This document shows, piece after piece, positions 29,876 through 40,800 of a DNA stretch of 64,000 nucleotides (its first letter is position 1; each line of letters begins with the position of its first letter). The translations under genes were made by a program, and so were the position numbers. The DNA is from Citrobacter farmeri (GTDB lineage Bacteria; Pseudomonadota; Gammaproteobacteria; Enterobacterales; Enterobacteriaceae): assembly GCF_019048065.1 (NCBI RefSeq), contig NZ_CP077291.1, positions 2,914,001 to 2,978,000 on the forward strand, given 5' to 3'. The notes beneath the pieces were generated by a model. The model saw only the letters and a program-made list of their open reading frames with translations. It did no database searches and was not told the DNA's origin.

Positions 29876-31285
29876 ATGAGCGTTGTGCCTGTAGCCGACG
29901 TACTCCTGGGCCGCGTAGCCGTTGACAGCGAAGTCACCGTGCGCGGATGGGTACGTACCCGCCGAGATTCAAAAGCTGGCATCTCCTTCCTCGCCGTTTA
30001 TGACGGTTCCTGCTTTGATCCTGTACAGGCCGTCATCAATAATTCTCTGCCCAATTACAATGAAGAAGTGCTGCGTCTGACCACCGGCTGCTCCGTTATC
30101 GTTACCGGCAAGGTTGTGACCTCTCCGGGACAAGGACAGAGTTTTGAGATCCAGGCCACTGAGGTTGAAGTCAGCGGCTGGGTTGAAGATCCTGACACCT
30201 ACCCGATGGCGGCGAAACGTCACAGCATTGAGTACCTGCGTGAAGTTGCGCACCTGCGTCCGCGTACCAACATGATTGGTGCCGTCGCTCGTGTTCGCCA
30301 CACGCTGGCACAGGCGCTGCACCGTTTCTTCGATGAGCAGGGCTTCTTCTGGGTTTCCACTCCGCTTATCACCGCGTCTGATACCGAAGGCGCCGGTGAG
30401 ATGTTCCGCGTGTCGACGCTGGACCTGGAAAACCTGCCGCGTAACGATCAGGGCAAAGTGGATTTCGACAAAGACTTCTTTGGTAAAGAGTCCTTCCTGA
30501 CCGTATCCGGCCAGTTGAACGGCGAAACTTACGCCTGCGCGTTGTCGAAGATCTATACCTTCGGTCCGACCTTCCGTGCGGAAAATTCCAACACCACCCG
30601 TCACCTGGCGGAGTTCTGGATGCTGGAACCGGAAGTGGCCTTCGCCAACCTGAGCGACATTGCCGGTCTGGCGGAAGGCATGCTGAAATATGCCTTCAAA
30701 ACCGTACTGACCGAGCGAGCTGACGACATGAAGTTCTTTGCCGAGCGCGTGGATAAAGAGGCGATTAGTCGTCTGGAACGCTTCATCGAGGCGGATTTCG
30801 CCCAGGTGGATTACACTGATGCGGTCGCCATTCTGGAAGAGTGCATTAAGAAAGGCAGAAAGTTCGAAAACCCGGTTTACTGGGGTGTCGATCTCTCCTC
30901 CGAACACGAACGTTATCTGGCAGAAGAACACTTTAAAGCGCCGGTAGTGGTGAAAAACTATCCGAAAGAGATTAAAGCGTTCTATATGCGCCTGAACGAA
31001 GACGGTAAAACCGTTGCCGCGATGGACGTTCTGGCTCCGGGTATCGGTGAAATCATCGGTGGTTCTCAGCGTGAAGAGCGTCTGGATGTGCTGGATGCGC
31101 GTATGCTGGAAATGGGCCTGAACAAAGAAGACTACTGGTGGTATCGCGATCTGCGTCGCTACGGCACCGTGCCGCACTCCGGCTTCGGTCTCGGCTTCGA
31201 GCGTCTGATCGCGTACGTTACCGGCGTACAGAACGTTCGTGATGTGATCGCCTTCCCGCGCACACCGCGTAACGCGACGTTCTAA
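29876..31285 (+). CDS. asnS: Asparaginyl-tRNA synthetase
   Basis: Class IIb aminoacyl-tRNA synthetase charging tRNA-Asn. The ATG at 29876 ([11 protein letters not shown]) follows AGAGAG. An OB-fold anticodon-binding domain (about 1-110) is followed by the class II core with motif 2 ([12 protein letters not shown]) and motif 3 (GFGLGFERL). The 469 residues are three more than in E. coli; the extra residues (Ile-Lys-Lys) are at about 324-326 in the sequence [10 protein letters not shown], where E. coli reads ENCGRKF. No frameshift is involved. Confidence 0.98.
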   Translation: MSVVPVADVLLGRVAVDSEVTVRGWVRTRRDSKAGISFLAVYDGSCFDPVQAVINNSLPNYNEEVLRLTTGCSVIVTGKVVTSPGQGQSFEIQATEVEVSGWVEDPDTYPMAAKRHSIEYLREVAHLRPRTNMIGAVARVRHTLAQALHRFFDEQGFFWVSTPLITASDTEGAGEMFRVSTLDLENLPRNDQGKVDFDKDFFGKESFLTVSGQLNGETYACALSKIYTFGPTFRAENSNTTRHLAEFWMLEPEVAFANLSDIAGLAEGMLKYAFKTVLTERADDMKFFAERVDKEAISRLERFIEADFAQVDYTDAVAILEECIKKGRKFENPVYWGVDLSSEHERYLAEEHFKAPVVVKNYPKEIKAFYMRLNEDGKTVAAMDVLAPGIGEIIGGSQREERLDVLDARMLEMGLNKEDYWWYRDLRRYGTVPHSGFGLGFERLIAYVTGVQNVRDVIAFPRTPRNATF

Positions 31286-31886
31286 AACCGTTCGCCAAAA
31301 GGCCAGCCCCGCTGGCCTTTTTTATTGGCTGAAATGTCAGGTTTTGTGAGTAATAAGTAAGCAACTCTAATAGCAACCCCCAAAACCCCTTCTCCTGTTA
31401 CCTGATGTTACGCCGTAATATTTCTGTACAAAAAATAAACCGCAATTTTCTTGCGGATTAGTATTTCCTCACTCAATAGCACATTTTATACACAACCCTA
31501 CAGCATTCCAGACGTCCAGATATGGCCATAAGCAAAACTGGAAACGTCTATTTTCTGTACGCTATTTTTCTTTTATTCAAATTAAAGATAAGAAAATCAT
31601 ATAAATAGATATAAGTGGCGAGATCTGGAGCTGAAATCGTTTCGAAATATGATGTCGTTCACAAAGTTCCAAAAATGTAATAATTAGTTACACATTTTTT
31701 CTTTCTGAAACCAATTCTTTATCTTTGTAGCACTTTCACGGTAGCGAAACGTTAGTTTGAATGGAAAGATGCCTGTCAGACACATAAAGACACCAAACTC
31801 TCATCAATAGTTCCGTAAATTTTTATTGACGAAATTTATTGGCGGCAGTGGCAGGTGTCATAAAAAAACCATGAGGGTAATAAATA
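31286..31886 (+). promoter_or_regulatory. asnS-ompF intergenic region with ompF control sites
   Basis: These 601 bp contain no gene I can support. The ompF promoter is TAGCGA (31742-31747), 17 bp, AAAGAT (31765-31770), predicting a start near 31777 and a leader of about 110 nt. OmpR sites F1-F3 fall at about 31678-31737, seen as GTTAC (31687), GAAAC (31707) and GTAGC (31727), ten-bp multiples apart. A second GTTAC-N5-GTTAC pair at 31397-31411 is at the distance of the distal F4 site. The leader segment before the ATG (CATAAAAAAACCATGAGGG) is the MicF pairing region in E. coli. AT-rich. Confidence 0.8.
31297..31323 (+). terminator. asnS rho-independent terminator
   Basis: Stem AAAAGGCCAGC / GCTGGCCTTTT, loop CCC, followed by TT, 11 bp after the asnS stop. 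Confidence 0.94.
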
Positions 31887-32996
31887 ATGATGAAGCGCAA
31901 TATTCTGGCAGTGGTTATCCCTGCCCTGCTGGTAGCCGGTGCAGCTAACGCTGCAGAAATCTACAACAAAGACGGCAACAAACTGGACCTGTACGGTAAA
32001 ACCGTTGGTCTGCACTATTTTTCTGATAACAAAGACAACGATGGCGACGAAACTTATGCTCGCCTTGGTTTCAAAGGGGAAACTCAGATCAATGACCAAC
32101 TGACCGGTTACGGCCAGTGGGAATATCAATTCCAGGGTAACCGCTCTGAAGGCGGCGATGACGCACAGAAAGGTAACAAAACCCGTCTGGCATTCGCCGG
32201 TCTGAAATTCGGTGACGCGGGCTCCTTCGACTACGGTCGTAACTACGGTATCGTTTATGATGCACTGGGTTACACCGATATGCTGCCAGAATTCGGCGGT
32301 GATACTGCGTACAGCGATAACTTCTTCGTTGGCCGTGTTGGTGGCGTTGCGACCTACCGTAACTCTAACTTCTTCGGTCTGGTTGATGGCCTGAACTTCG
32401 GTGTTCAGTACCTGGGTAAAAACGAGCGCGCAAGCAGCTACGAAGTTGACTCTACCGATCCGACCAGCAACAACTTCAGCGATGTTCGTCGTTCTAACGG
32501 TGACGGTGTCGGCGGTTCTATTAGCTACGAAATGAATGGCTTCGGCATTGTAGGTGCTTACGGTGCAGCTGACCGTACTAATGCACAGCAGGATCCGGCA
32601 CTGCGCGGCAGTGGCGAAAAAGCTGAGCAGTGGGCGACCGGTCTGAAATATGATGCTAACAACATCTACCTGGCAACTAACTACGGTGAAACCCGTAACG
32701 CTACCCCGATCAGCGGTGGTTTCGCGAACAAAACTCAGGACTTCTTCGTTGTGGCTCAGTACCAGTTCGATTTCGGTCTGCGTCCGTCCATCTCCTACAA
32801 CAAATCTAAAGCGAAAGACGTAGAAGGCGTAGGTAGCGAAGATCTGGTGAACTACATTGAAGTGGGCGCAACCTACTACTTCAATAAAAACATGTCCACC
32901 TATGTTGACTACCAGATCAACCAGATTGATTCTGACAACAAACTGGGCGTGAACTCTGACGACACCGTTGCTGTCGGTATCGTATACCAGTTCTAA
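31887..32996 (+). CDS. ompF: Outer membrane porin OmpF
   Basis: Trimeric general diffusion porin, favoured at low osmolarity and controlled by OmpR/EnvZ and the sRNA MicF. Signal peptide of 22 residues ([10 protein letters not shown]...ANA|AEIYN). The 369-residue protein forms a 16-stranded barrel; loop 3 ([19 protein letters not shown]), which narrows the pore, is intact, and the C-terminal Phe is present. Compared with E. coli OmpF, loop 1 is shorter and a loop after QYLGKNER (about residues 182-200) is about 16 residues longer. Its position between asnS and aspC and the OmpR sites distinguish it from OmpC. Confidence 0.95.
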   Translation: MMKRNILAVVIPALLVAGAANAAEIYNKDGNKLDLYGKTVGLHYFSDNKDNDGDETYARLGFKGETQINDQLTGYGQWEYQFQGNRSEGGDDAQKGNKTRLAFAGLKFGDAGSFDYGRNYGIVYDALGYTDMLPEFGGDTAYSDNFFVGRVGGVATYRNSNFFGLVDGLNFGVQYLGKNERASSYEVDSTDPTSNNFSDVRRSNGDGVGGSISYEMNGFGIVGAYGAADRTNAQQDPALRGSGEKAEQWATGLKYDANNIYLATNYGETRNATPISGGFANKTQDFFVVAQYQFDFGLRPSISYNKSKAKDVEGVGSEDLVNYIEVGATYYFNKNMSTYVDYQINQIDSDNKLGVNSDDTVAVGIVYQF

Positions 32997-33021
32997 TAGC
33001 AGACCCCTTTGTTAAATGCCT

Positions 33022-33051
33022 AAAAAACAGGACTTCGGTCCTGTTTTTTTA
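33022..33051 (+). terminator. ompF rho-independent terminator
   Basis: Stem AAAAAACAGGAC / GTCCTGTTTTTT with a TTCG tetraloop. Confidence 0.95.
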
Positions 33052-33179
33052 TGCCTGTCAGCCAAATCTTGCGACTTCAAAAAACCTGCAGGGTTTTCAT
33101 CACTAACGGTTGGCATTTTGTAAATCTACCGTTAACCTGATAACGGATTTCCCTTCTGTAACCACAATGGAACCTCGTC

Positions 33180-34370
33180 ATGTTTGAGAACATTACTGCC
33201 GCCCCTGCCGACCCCATTCTGGGTCTGGCCGATCTGTTTCGTGCTGATGACCGTCCTTCGAAAATTAACCTTGGGATCGGTGTCTATAAAGATGAAACTG
33301 GCAAAACGCCAGTGCTGACCAGCGTTAAAAAAGCCGAGCAATACCTACTCGAAAATGAAACAACGAAAAACTACCTCGGCATTGACGGTATTCCGGAATT
33401 TGGCCGTTGCACACAGGAACTGCTGTTCGGTAAAGGTAGCGCGCTGATTAACGACAAACGCGCACGTACGGCACAAACGCCGGGCGGCACTGGCGCGCTG
33501 CGCGTTGCAGCCGACTTCCTGGCAAAAAATACGGCTGTAAAACGCGTATGGGTGAGCAACCCGAGCTGGCCGAACCATAAGAGCGTGTTTAACTCCGCCG
33601 GGCTGGAAGTTCGCGAGTATGCTTATTACGATGCAGAAAACCATTCTCTGGACTTCGACGCGCTGCTGAGCAGCCTGAGCGAAGCGCAGGCAGGCGACGT
33701 GGTTCTGTTCCACGGTTGCTGCCATAACCCAACCGGTATCGATCCTACGCTTGAGCAGTGGCAAACCCTGGCTCAGCTTTCCGTCGAGAAAGGCTGGTTG
33801 CCGCTGTTTGACTTCGCGTATCAGGGCTTCGCCCGTGGTCTGGAAGAAGATGCGGAAGGCCTGCGCGCATTCGCCGCGCTGCACAAAGAGCTGATTGTCG
33901 CGAGTTCCTACTCCAAGAACTTTGGCCTGTACAACGAACGTGTCGGTGCCTGTACGCTGGTTGCAGCAGATACGGAAACCGTTGACCGCGCCTTCAGCCA
34001 GATGAAATCCGCCATTCGTGCGAACTACTCTAACCCGCCAGCTCACGGCGCGTCTGTGGTTGCCACAATCCTCAGCAACGATGCACTGCGCGCAATCTGG
34101 GAGCAGGAACTGACCGACATGCGTCAGCGCATTCAACGTATGCGTCTGCTGTTTGTGAATACCCTGCAAGAGAAAGGGGCGGAACGCGATTTCAGCTTCA
34201 TCATCAAACAAAACGGCATGTTCTCTTTCAGCGGCCTGACCAAGGAGCAGGTTCTGCGTCTGCGTGAAGAGTTTGGCGTTTATGCGGTGGCCTCTGGTCG
34301 CGTCAACGTCGCCGGGATGACGCCGGATAACATGGCGCCGCTGTGCGAAGCCATTGTCGCCGTGCTGTAA
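33180..34370 (+). CDS. aspC: Aspartate aminotransferase
   Basis: PLP-dependent transaminase interconverting aspartate/2-oxoglutarate and oxaloacetate/glutamate; it also acts on aromatic amino acids. The 396 residues match E. coli AspC. The PLP lysine is in [15 protein letters not shown] (Lys246); [15 protein letters not shown] and [11 protein letters not shown] (cofactor-binding Asn and Asp/Tyr) are present, as is the substrate-binding Arg near RVNVAGM. Monocistronic: it has its own 183-bp upstream region and a terminator. Confidence 0.98.
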   Translation: MFENITAAPADPILGLADLFRADDRPSKINLGIGVYKDETGKTPVLTSVKKAEQYLLENETTKNYLGIDGIPEFGRCTQELLFGKGSALINDKRARTAQTPGGTGALRVAADFLAKNTAVKRVWVSNPSWPNHKSVFNSAGLEVREYAYYDAENHSLDFDALLSSLSEAQAGDVVLFHGCCHNPTGIDPTLEQWQTLAQLSVEKGWLPLFDFAYQGFARGLEEDAEGLRAFAALHKELIVASSYSKNFGLYNERVGACTLVAADTETVDRAFSQMKSAIRANYSNPPAHGASVVATILSNDALRAIWEQELTDMRQRIQRMRLLFVNTLQEKGAERDFSFIIKQNGMFSFSGLTKEQVLRLREEFGVYAVASGRVNVAGMTPDNMAPLCEAIVAVL

Positions 34371-34385
34371 GACTTCCGATAAAAC

Positions 34386-34410
34386 AAAGCCCGCGATAAG
34401 CGGGCTTTTT
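34386..34410. terminator. Bidirectional terminator between aspC and gloC
   Basis: Stem AAAGCCCGC / GCGGGCTTT, loop GATAA, with T residues on the plus side and, on the minus side, TTTGTTTT. It sits between the convergent genes aspC and gloC. Confidence 0.92.
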
Positions 34411-34418
34411 AATGGGGA

Positions 34419-35066
34419 TTACCAGACAGGCATTTCATCCTGCAGGAACGGGTTGTGCAACCGTTCATAACCCAGCGTCGACAGCGGTCCATGACCCGGA
34501 ATAAACGTAACGTCATCGCCTAACGGCAGCAGCTTACGTTTGATCGAATCAATCAACTGGTTGTGATCGCCGCGCGGGAAATCACTACGCCCTACTCCGC
34601 CTTTAAAAATCACGTCGCCTGAGATGAGAAGCTGCGACCGCTCGTCAAAGAAAACCACGTGTCCAGGCGTATGGCCCGGGCAATGCAACACCTGTAAAGT
34701 CACATTCCCTACGCTGACACGATCTCCTTCGTTAAGCCAACGGTCGGGTGTCAATGGCTGACATTCACCGAGGCCAAACATGCGACTCTGAGCAGGCAAC
34801 CCCTGCAGCCAGAACTCATCTTCTTTTTCCGGACCAATAACCGGTACGCCATAGTGCTGCGCCAGTTCCGCCGCGGCACCCACATGATCGAGGTGTCCGT
34901 GAGTAAGCAGGATCTGCGTCAGCGTAATGCCGCTGGCGTCCACTTCCTGTTTGATTTTCTCAGCATCGCCGCCAGGATCGACAAGCGCTGCCAGACGCGT
35001 TTGCTCACACCAGATCAATGAACAGTTCTGGGAAAACGCGGTGACCGGAATAATACGATAGTTCAT
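34419..35066 (-). CDS. gloC: Type II glyoxalase (GloC/YcbL)
   Basis: Hydroxyacylglutathione hydrolase of the metallo-beta-lactamase fold, hydrolysing S-lactoylglutathione from methylglyoxal detoxification. The 215 residues are shorter than GloB because the C-terminal helical domain is missing, as is normal for this family. Metal-binding motif H56-x-H58-x-D60-H61 (THGHLDH); further ligands in CPGHTPGHV and LISGDVIF. It follows ycbK by 19 bp, suggesting cotranscription. Confidence 0.96.
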   Translation of the reverse strand: MNYRIIPVTAFSQNCSLIWCEQTRLAALVDPGGDAEKIKQEVDASGITLTQILLTHGHLDHVGAAAELAQHYGVPVIGPEKEDEFWLQGLPAQSRMFGLGECQPLTPDRWLNEGDRVSVGNVTLQVLHCPGHTPGHVVFFDERSQLLISGDVIFKGGVGRSDFPRGDHNQLIDSIKRKLLPLGDDVTFIPGHGPLSTLGYERLHNPFLQDEMPVW

Positions 35067-35085
35067 ACTGCTCCTGTTTCGTTAA

Positions 35086-35634
35086 TCACCAGTGCCGCGC
35101 CGGCCCGGTGTCAATATGCACAAAGTTACTGCGTGGGTAGTATCCTACACCACCTGCGCGCATAGATAACGCGGCTTTGCGAATATTACTTAACGAAATC
35201 CCTTCAATATGAAAATCCATTGCCTGGCCTTTGGTGTGATAGCTTTGTTTGGCTACCCCACGGCTGTGCGAACGCAGTTCATTATTGGTATCCAGTGAAC
35301 GATAACCGGAGATCAATTGAACGGGTTTACGCGTTCCCAGCAACCCTTGCAGGCGGAAAAGTTGATCAAAGAGTCCGGGATCGATGGACTTCACCTTATT
35401 CGCGCGATAGTCACGGAAAAAATGGTTAAGTTTGGCTAATTCATCCTGAATATAAGCTCTGCCATCAAAAAATTCCGCTTTGATTGACTCTCCGGTGTTG
35501 AGGTTACTCAGAGTCAAAATACGCGGACGCGGGGTAGAGAGTGTGGCAAACGCAGGCACAGGCAAGATGGCAGCGCCGAGGGCAGCACCACCTAACGCCA
35601 GCAGTTTGCGGCGATTAGCGTCAAATTTGTCCAT
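35086..35634 (-). CDS. mepK: Murein endopeptidase MepK (YcbK)
   Basis: DUF882/M15-type zinc peptidase; E. coli MepK cleaves mDAP-mDAP (3-3) crosslinks in peptidoglycan. The 182 residues begin with a twin-arginine signal (NRRKLLALGG, Arg8-Arg9) and a hydrophobic stretch to about residue 30 (AFA). The M15 zinc motif is visible as SYHTKGQAMDFHI (His and Asp ligands) and FVHIDTG (third His). Directly downstream of ldtD, whose product makes the bonds that MepK cuts. The start ATG follows AAACC, a weak site. Confidence 0.93.
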   Translation of the reverse strand: MDKFDANRRKLLALGGAALGAAILPVPAFATLSTPRPRILTLSNLNTGESIKAEFFDGRAYIQDELAKLNHFFRDYRANKVKSIDPGLFDQLFRLQGLLGTRKPVQLISGYRSLDTNNELRSHSRGVAKQSYHTKGQAMDFHIEGISLSNIRKAALSMRAGGVGYYPRSNFVHIDTGPARHW

Positions 35635-35737
35635 GGTTTAAGGTCTACAGGTCAATGTTATCGTCTATATGCTTTAGCGCACGATAGGCACCTTAACTGG
35701 CAACAAAGCCGCCGTCAAGTTGGCCCAACCCCAGCAA

Positions 35738-35768
35738 TGACGGGGCTTCTGGGTCGACGCCCCTGTCA
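35738..35768. other. Stem-loop between ldtD and mepK
   Basis: TGACGGGG (35738-35745) pairs with CCCCTGTCA (35760-35768) around a 14-base loop. No T run on either side, so it is not a classic terminator. The other bases in this 176-bp gap show no gene. Confidence 0.45.
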
Positions 35769-35810
35769 CTGCCAAATATTACGACAACAAACTGACGAGA
35801 ACCTCTTCAT

Positions 35811-37661
35811 TTACCTGATTAATTGTTCTACTTTTGCCACAATTTGTGCGCTGGATCGCGCCGTCAGATCATAATTGTAAATATCTGTACGATACTGAGT
35901 GCGCCCGTCAGCCCCCACAAACGCCGTCAGGTAATAAAGGTTGACTGGAATAGTCTGGCGAATATTCACATAGCGTGTATCACCTTGCTTCAGCGCATCG
36001 GAAATGCGGGTGTCGTTCCAGCCCGCATCCTGCAACAGCATGTTTGCCAGTTCTGACGCCTTGTTCACGCGCACGCAGCCAGAACTGAGCGCTCGGGTAT
36101 CCTTCTGGAACAAATTGTGGTTTGGCGTATCGTGCAGATAGATCGCATCGGAACTTGGCATATTGAACTTATAGCGGCCCAGCGAGTTACGCGCGCCAGG
36201 TGCCTGCTGGAAACGAAACGGTAAATTTGACGGCGTGATGGTTGACCAGTCCACCTGCCACGGATCGATCGCCTCTCTGCTGTTCCAGCCTCGCATCACG
36301 GTATAGCCATGACGTTCAAGGTATCCCGGGTCACTCCACAGTTTAGGCAGAATGTCTTTACGCGCCAGCGTCGGCGGAACGTTCCACGGGGGATTGACCA
36401 CCACGTTATTCAGCGCGCTACTCATCATCGGCGTTTTACGATCGGGACGACCAACAATCACCCGGGATGCCAGCACCTGATTGCCGTTCTGATAATAGAC
36501 CAGCGAATACGCCGGAATATTCACCATAATTCCCGTCGAAAGTTCAGACGGCAGCAAACGCAGGCGCTGGATATTAAGCGCCAGTACACCCGCACGCTGC
36601 GCGGGCGTCATGTTCAGCCAGTCACGAGTGGCCGGGCCAATGGCGCCATCCGCGCCCAGCCCTTGCCAGGTCTGGAACCGTTTTACCGCATCAACCAGCT
36701 CTTTATCATACGCGGCACGGACAGCCGGTGCTGGCTTACTGCGCGGCGCGGTCTGTTTCGCGGCATCCACCTCCGACGTTTCAACGGCAACAGCAGACGG
36801 GCTGACCACCGCCTCGGATGGAGTCTCATCCCCCGGCAGCGCAATTTTCGGTCCCCCTTCCAGCATCCCGGTACGTTGCAGAATTTCCCGCAATGCCGGC
36901 ACATCATTGCTCCACTGGCCCGGTCGCAGCGTTGCTTTACCGGTGAGCTGCGGCCACGGACGCGAATCGCCCACCAGCGTCAATAACGACGCGTGCATCG
37001 ACGCATACTGAGGATGCTGAGGCGCCAGGCCGTCAATAAACGTCGGGAGTTGTCCATTATCCAGCGCAACCTGCCACTGGTTGATCACCGACAACGGCGG
37101 CGTCGCCAACGCATACGGCTTGCTGCTGTAGAGCCAGCGGTTACCCTTGACCGGAATATTGGCGATCAGATGCAGATATCCCATCATTGCATCAGACAGC
37201 ACCAGATCGCGTGTGATGCCACTAACGCCAGGATCGGTGAGTAATGCCACCCAGTGGGTGAACTGGGGCTGGAAGCCGGCAATGGCGACCTCAGCCAGTT
37301 GTTGCTGGAACGCTTTGACGGCTTCACGATTTTCCCACATGGGTTTCATATCGCGCGCCGCATAGAGCAATTCAAGCTGATTCATATAGACAGGCGTATA
37401 GCCCGAAGGAAGTTGCGACTGCAGTTCAGTCCGCGCTTTTTCCACTGCCCCTTCAGGAAGAGGCTGCAGACCCGCCATCACTGCCGTTGCGCCAGATTGC
37501 GCCTGCGGCCGGGCGAGGTTCTGCTCACTGTCAACAACAGGGCTGTCGCCAGGAATCACTTCAGGCTCATCAGCCTGAGCACGGGACAGTGGAGCGAATG
37601 CTACGACCAGGCATAAACTTAATGCCGAGAGTCGACGACCACCAATTTTATTAAGCAACAT
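35811..37661 (-). CDS. ldtD: L,D-transpeptidase LdtD (YcbB)
   Basis: Makes 3-3 (mDAP-mDAP) peptidoglycan crosslinks and is the main beta-lactam-insensitive crosslinking enzyme under stress. The 616 residues start with a signal peptide (cleavage near residue 30, AQA|DE). A peptidoglycan-binding helical domain follows (about 330-360, [17 protein letters not shown]). The YkuD catalytic domain has HDTPNHNLF and SSGCVRV with the nucleophile Cys529. One residue longer than E. coli. In E. coli it responds to Cpx. Upstream of mepK with a 176-bp gap. Confidence 0.97.
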   Translation of the reverse strand: MLLNKIGGRRLSALSLCLVVAFAPLSRAQADEPEVIPGDSPVVDSEQNLARPQAQSGATAVMAGLQPLPEGAVEKARTELQSQLPSGYTPVYMNQLELLYAARDMKPMWENREAVKAFQQQLAEVAIAGFQPQFTHWVALLTDPGVSGITRDLVLSDAMMGYLHLIANIPVKGNRWLYSSKPYALATPPLSVINQWQVALDNGQLPTFIDGLAPQHPQYASMHASLLTLVGDSRPWPQLTGKATLRPGQWSNDVPALREILQRTGMLEGGPKIALPGDETPSEAVVSPSAVAVETSEVDAAKQTAPRSKPAPAVRAAYDKELVDAVKRFQTWQGLGADGAIGPATRDWLNMTPAQRAGVLALNIQRLRLLPSELSTGIMVNIPAYSLVYYQNGNQVLASRVIVGRPDRKTPMMSSALNNVVVNPPWNVPPTLARKDILPKLWSDPGYLERHGYTVMRGWNSREAIDPWQVDWSTITPSNLPFRFQQAPGARNSLGRYKFNMPSSDAIYLHDTPNHNLFQKDTRALSSGCVRVNKASELANMLLQDAGWNDTRISDALKQGDTRYVNIRQTIPVNLYYLTAFVGADGRTQYRTDIYNYDLTARSSAQIVAKVEQLIR

Positions 37662-37803
37662 CCCTTGCCCTCTGGTTACATTACGACATGCTCACATCTA
37701 CCGGAGCTTTCCTTCATTATAGAAAGGCTGTTATGTGATTGCCTAACCTAATGTAAAGAAGTTTAAAGAAAATGCACCTGAAATCCGCGGATTAAGAAAT
37801 GAT

Positions 37804-37827
37804 AAAGACGGCTTTTCAGCCGTCTTT
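37804..37827 (-). terminator. mukB operon terminator
   Basis: Minus-strand stem AAAGACGGCT / AGCCGTCTTT with a GAAA tetraloop, then ATCATTTC; 7 bp after the mukB stop. Confidence 0.85.
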
Positions 37828-37833
37828 GGGGTT

Positions 37834-40800
37834 TTAGCTGGCTTCTGACGGGGCATCAGCCTCGCCGGGGAGAGGATCAGGTAACTGCGGCGCAAACCCG
37901 CGTAGCCCGACCACATGGACGTGTTCCGTATTCTGGAAGACTTTACGGACCAGCTTATAGGTGGTGCCCTTCTCCGGACTGATGTTTTCCGGAGCCGCGA
38001 TGATCAACTGCATTTGCAAACGCTCGCACAGTTCGAACAGCGTTGCGATGGAGCGCGCATCCAGACGGGCTGCTTCATCGAGGAACAGCAGACGGCATGG
38101 GGAAATATCTTTCCCGCGCAGACGACGCGCCTCATCTTCCCAGCTCTGCACCACCATCACCAGGATCGACATCCCGGTCCCGATCGCTTCACCGGTCGAC
38201 AGCGCACCGGACTCCGCACGCAGCCAGCCGTCGGAACCACGGTTTACTTCCACTTCCATTTCGAGATAGTTACGGTAGTCCAGCAACTCCTCACCAATGG
38301 TCTGCGGCGTACGCTGCCCCATGTCGATCTGCGGATTCAGGCGCTGATAGAGCTTCGCCAGTGCTTCCGAGAAGGTCAGTCGATTACTGTTGAACAGATC
38401 CTGATGCTGCTCATGCTGTTCAGACAATACTTCCAGCAGCGTGGCATGGGTTTCACGCACATTCACGTTCAGACGCACACTGTGAACCTGGCCGAACGAC
38501 ACGCTTTGCAGCCCCTGGTTGAGCTGGCGGATACGATTCTGTTCACGCTGGATAGTCTTGCGAATAATGTTCGCCACGCTGCGTGAGCTGATCGCCAGTT
38601 TCTGTTCGCGGGAGGTCAGCTCTTCGGTCAGACGACCCAGCTCAATTTCCATCTGTTCGATGGCTTCCACTGGATCATCGGTACGAATGATATCCTGACG
38701 GATACGCTCACGCAGGTGCTGATACACTGCGACAAAGAACTGGATCTTACGTTCCGGACGCTTCGGATCCTCCGACAAGCGCAGAACATCACGCAGGTGT
38801 TCGTTATCAGCGACCGCCAGACGCAGCGCACCCAGCGCTTTATCCGACATGGAACGCAGTTCATCACCCGAGAGATAGGCCAGCTCACGGCGGTGCAGGC
38901 GGCGTTCGACGCCGCTGTCTTTCACCAGCCGCATTACTGCGCACCAGCCGGCTTTCGCGGTCACGACCTGCTCACGCATTTCGTGGTAATCGCGTTCCAG
39001 TTTGCGCAGTTTGCGGGTCAGGTTATCCATCTCCGCTTCACAGAAGGTGAGCGCTTTTTCGAGCTGGTTACGCCGCGCGCGGTTATTGCTGAGCTGCGAG
39101 TGCAGTTCATCGCGACGAATGCGCGCGCGCTCTTCCGCCCCACTGTCAGCGCGAACGCCGATATCCTGCAATTCACGCTGCAGATCGTTGAGCAGCTCTT
39201 TCTTGGTATCGTAGGAGCTTTTCAGCGAGGCCAGAACCTGATTGTACTGACTCAGCTGCGCCGCATGGCCACGCAGGGCTTCACGGGCGCGGGTACGTTC
39301 GGCTTCGGCATGTTCCAGTCGCTCACGCAGTTTTTCATTCAGATCGCTGTTACCGCTGAGCATTTCCGCTGAGTCGGAATAGCCGAAGTGCGCACGACGC
39401 TGAACCACTTCAGTCAGCGCAAACGCCTGCTGACGCGCATCGCGCTGCATCTGCTGGGAATACGCGTAATCTTCTTTTAGCTGTTCAAACTGTTCCGGAT
39501 CGCTCTGTAACACCGAAACCACCGGTTCCAGTTTCGCCAGTTGATTGCCGTGCTGCTGCACAAAGCGCGCGGCTTCCTGCGCTTCATCCAGACGTTCACG
39601 GATCTCGTCCACGCGATCCGCCAGACTATCGTCAGCCAGCAGATTGAGGCGCGGCAACAGGCGGTTCAGAGCGGCAACGCCCTCTTTGGCCTGCTCGTAC
39701 TGCAGACGCTGCTGTTGGTTGTCACTCTCGTGGGCGGTCAGCGCTCGTTCCAGTTCAACGCGACGGCTGTTGAGCTGGCGAATTTCGGCTTCCGGATCGG
39801 ATTCAAACGCCACCGAAAGATGACTGCCAATGAAACGGCTGAACGCCTGATGCAGACGCTGTGTTTTCTGTACGTCAAAGGAGAGCGTTGCAAAACGTTC
39901 GGACAACCCTTCACGCTCGGCATGCAGCGTTTCGATGCGGTTTTCCCGCGCCGCGCGGCCAAACAGCGGTACGGACGGGAAGCGCGAGTAACGCCACTGG
40001 CGATCGGCGATCTTCACCACCACGGCTTTTTCCAGTTCGTCTACGCTGAAAACGCTGTCATCAAACGACTGTGGATCCCCTTCAATCAGATACAGATCTT
40101 CCGGACAATCCGTTAAGCCTTCCAGTTGCTCGGAGATCAGCGACAGATCCGGCACCACGATGGCATGGCGTGATGGGCCATACAGCGCGGAGAAGTACGG
40201 GGCATCTTCAAGGCTGACATCGTCATAAATTTCTGACAGCAGCACGCCGCCGAAGCGCTCCGCCAGCGCGTTCAGGCGTTGATCTTCCGAACCACCAGGC
40301 TGACTTAAGCGTTCAATCTCTTCATCGACGGCATTCTTGCGCGCGCCAACTTCGTCGCGTTCCACAATCGCTTCACGTTCACGCTCGAGCAATTGCTGTA
40401 AATATTCGGTCACTTCCTGGCTGGAGGTGAACTCCTCGCCACACTGCTCGCTGAGCTGGCTCAGGCTGTTCTGCGCCGCCAACCAGACAGGCGCACGCTG
40501 CATTAAGTGCTGAATGCGGGACTGTAGCTGTTCCTGCTCCTGGCGCAGCGCCATGCGCTGTTCGTGAGCGCTGGAGACGTTGTCAGACAGCGAGGCGATA
40601 CGAGCCTCCAGCTCCTGATGCAGGGCTTCCAGTTCATCAATATCGAAATTTTTGCCCTGACGCTTACAGAATTCCGCCAGCAGACGTTCGGCTTCCTGTT
40701 GCTCGCGCAGACGCTGTTCCAGTTCACTCAGTCGCATACGCAGCGGCTGCACCTGTTCTGCCAGGTGACGCTGATCAACGCCTTCACGTAACAGTTCGCG

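Noticed and set aside
29969..31177. 402-residue reading frame antisense to asnS
   Set aside because: Lies wholly within asnS, has the composition of a shadow frame, and asnS is clearly the gene.
31286..31886. micF-like sRNA gene upstream of ompF
   Set aside because: micF lies next to ompC in enterics; no promoter-terminator pair for a small RNA is visible here.
33345..34211. 288-residue reading frame antisense to aspC
   Set aside because: Shadow frame within a strongly expressed, codon-biased gene.
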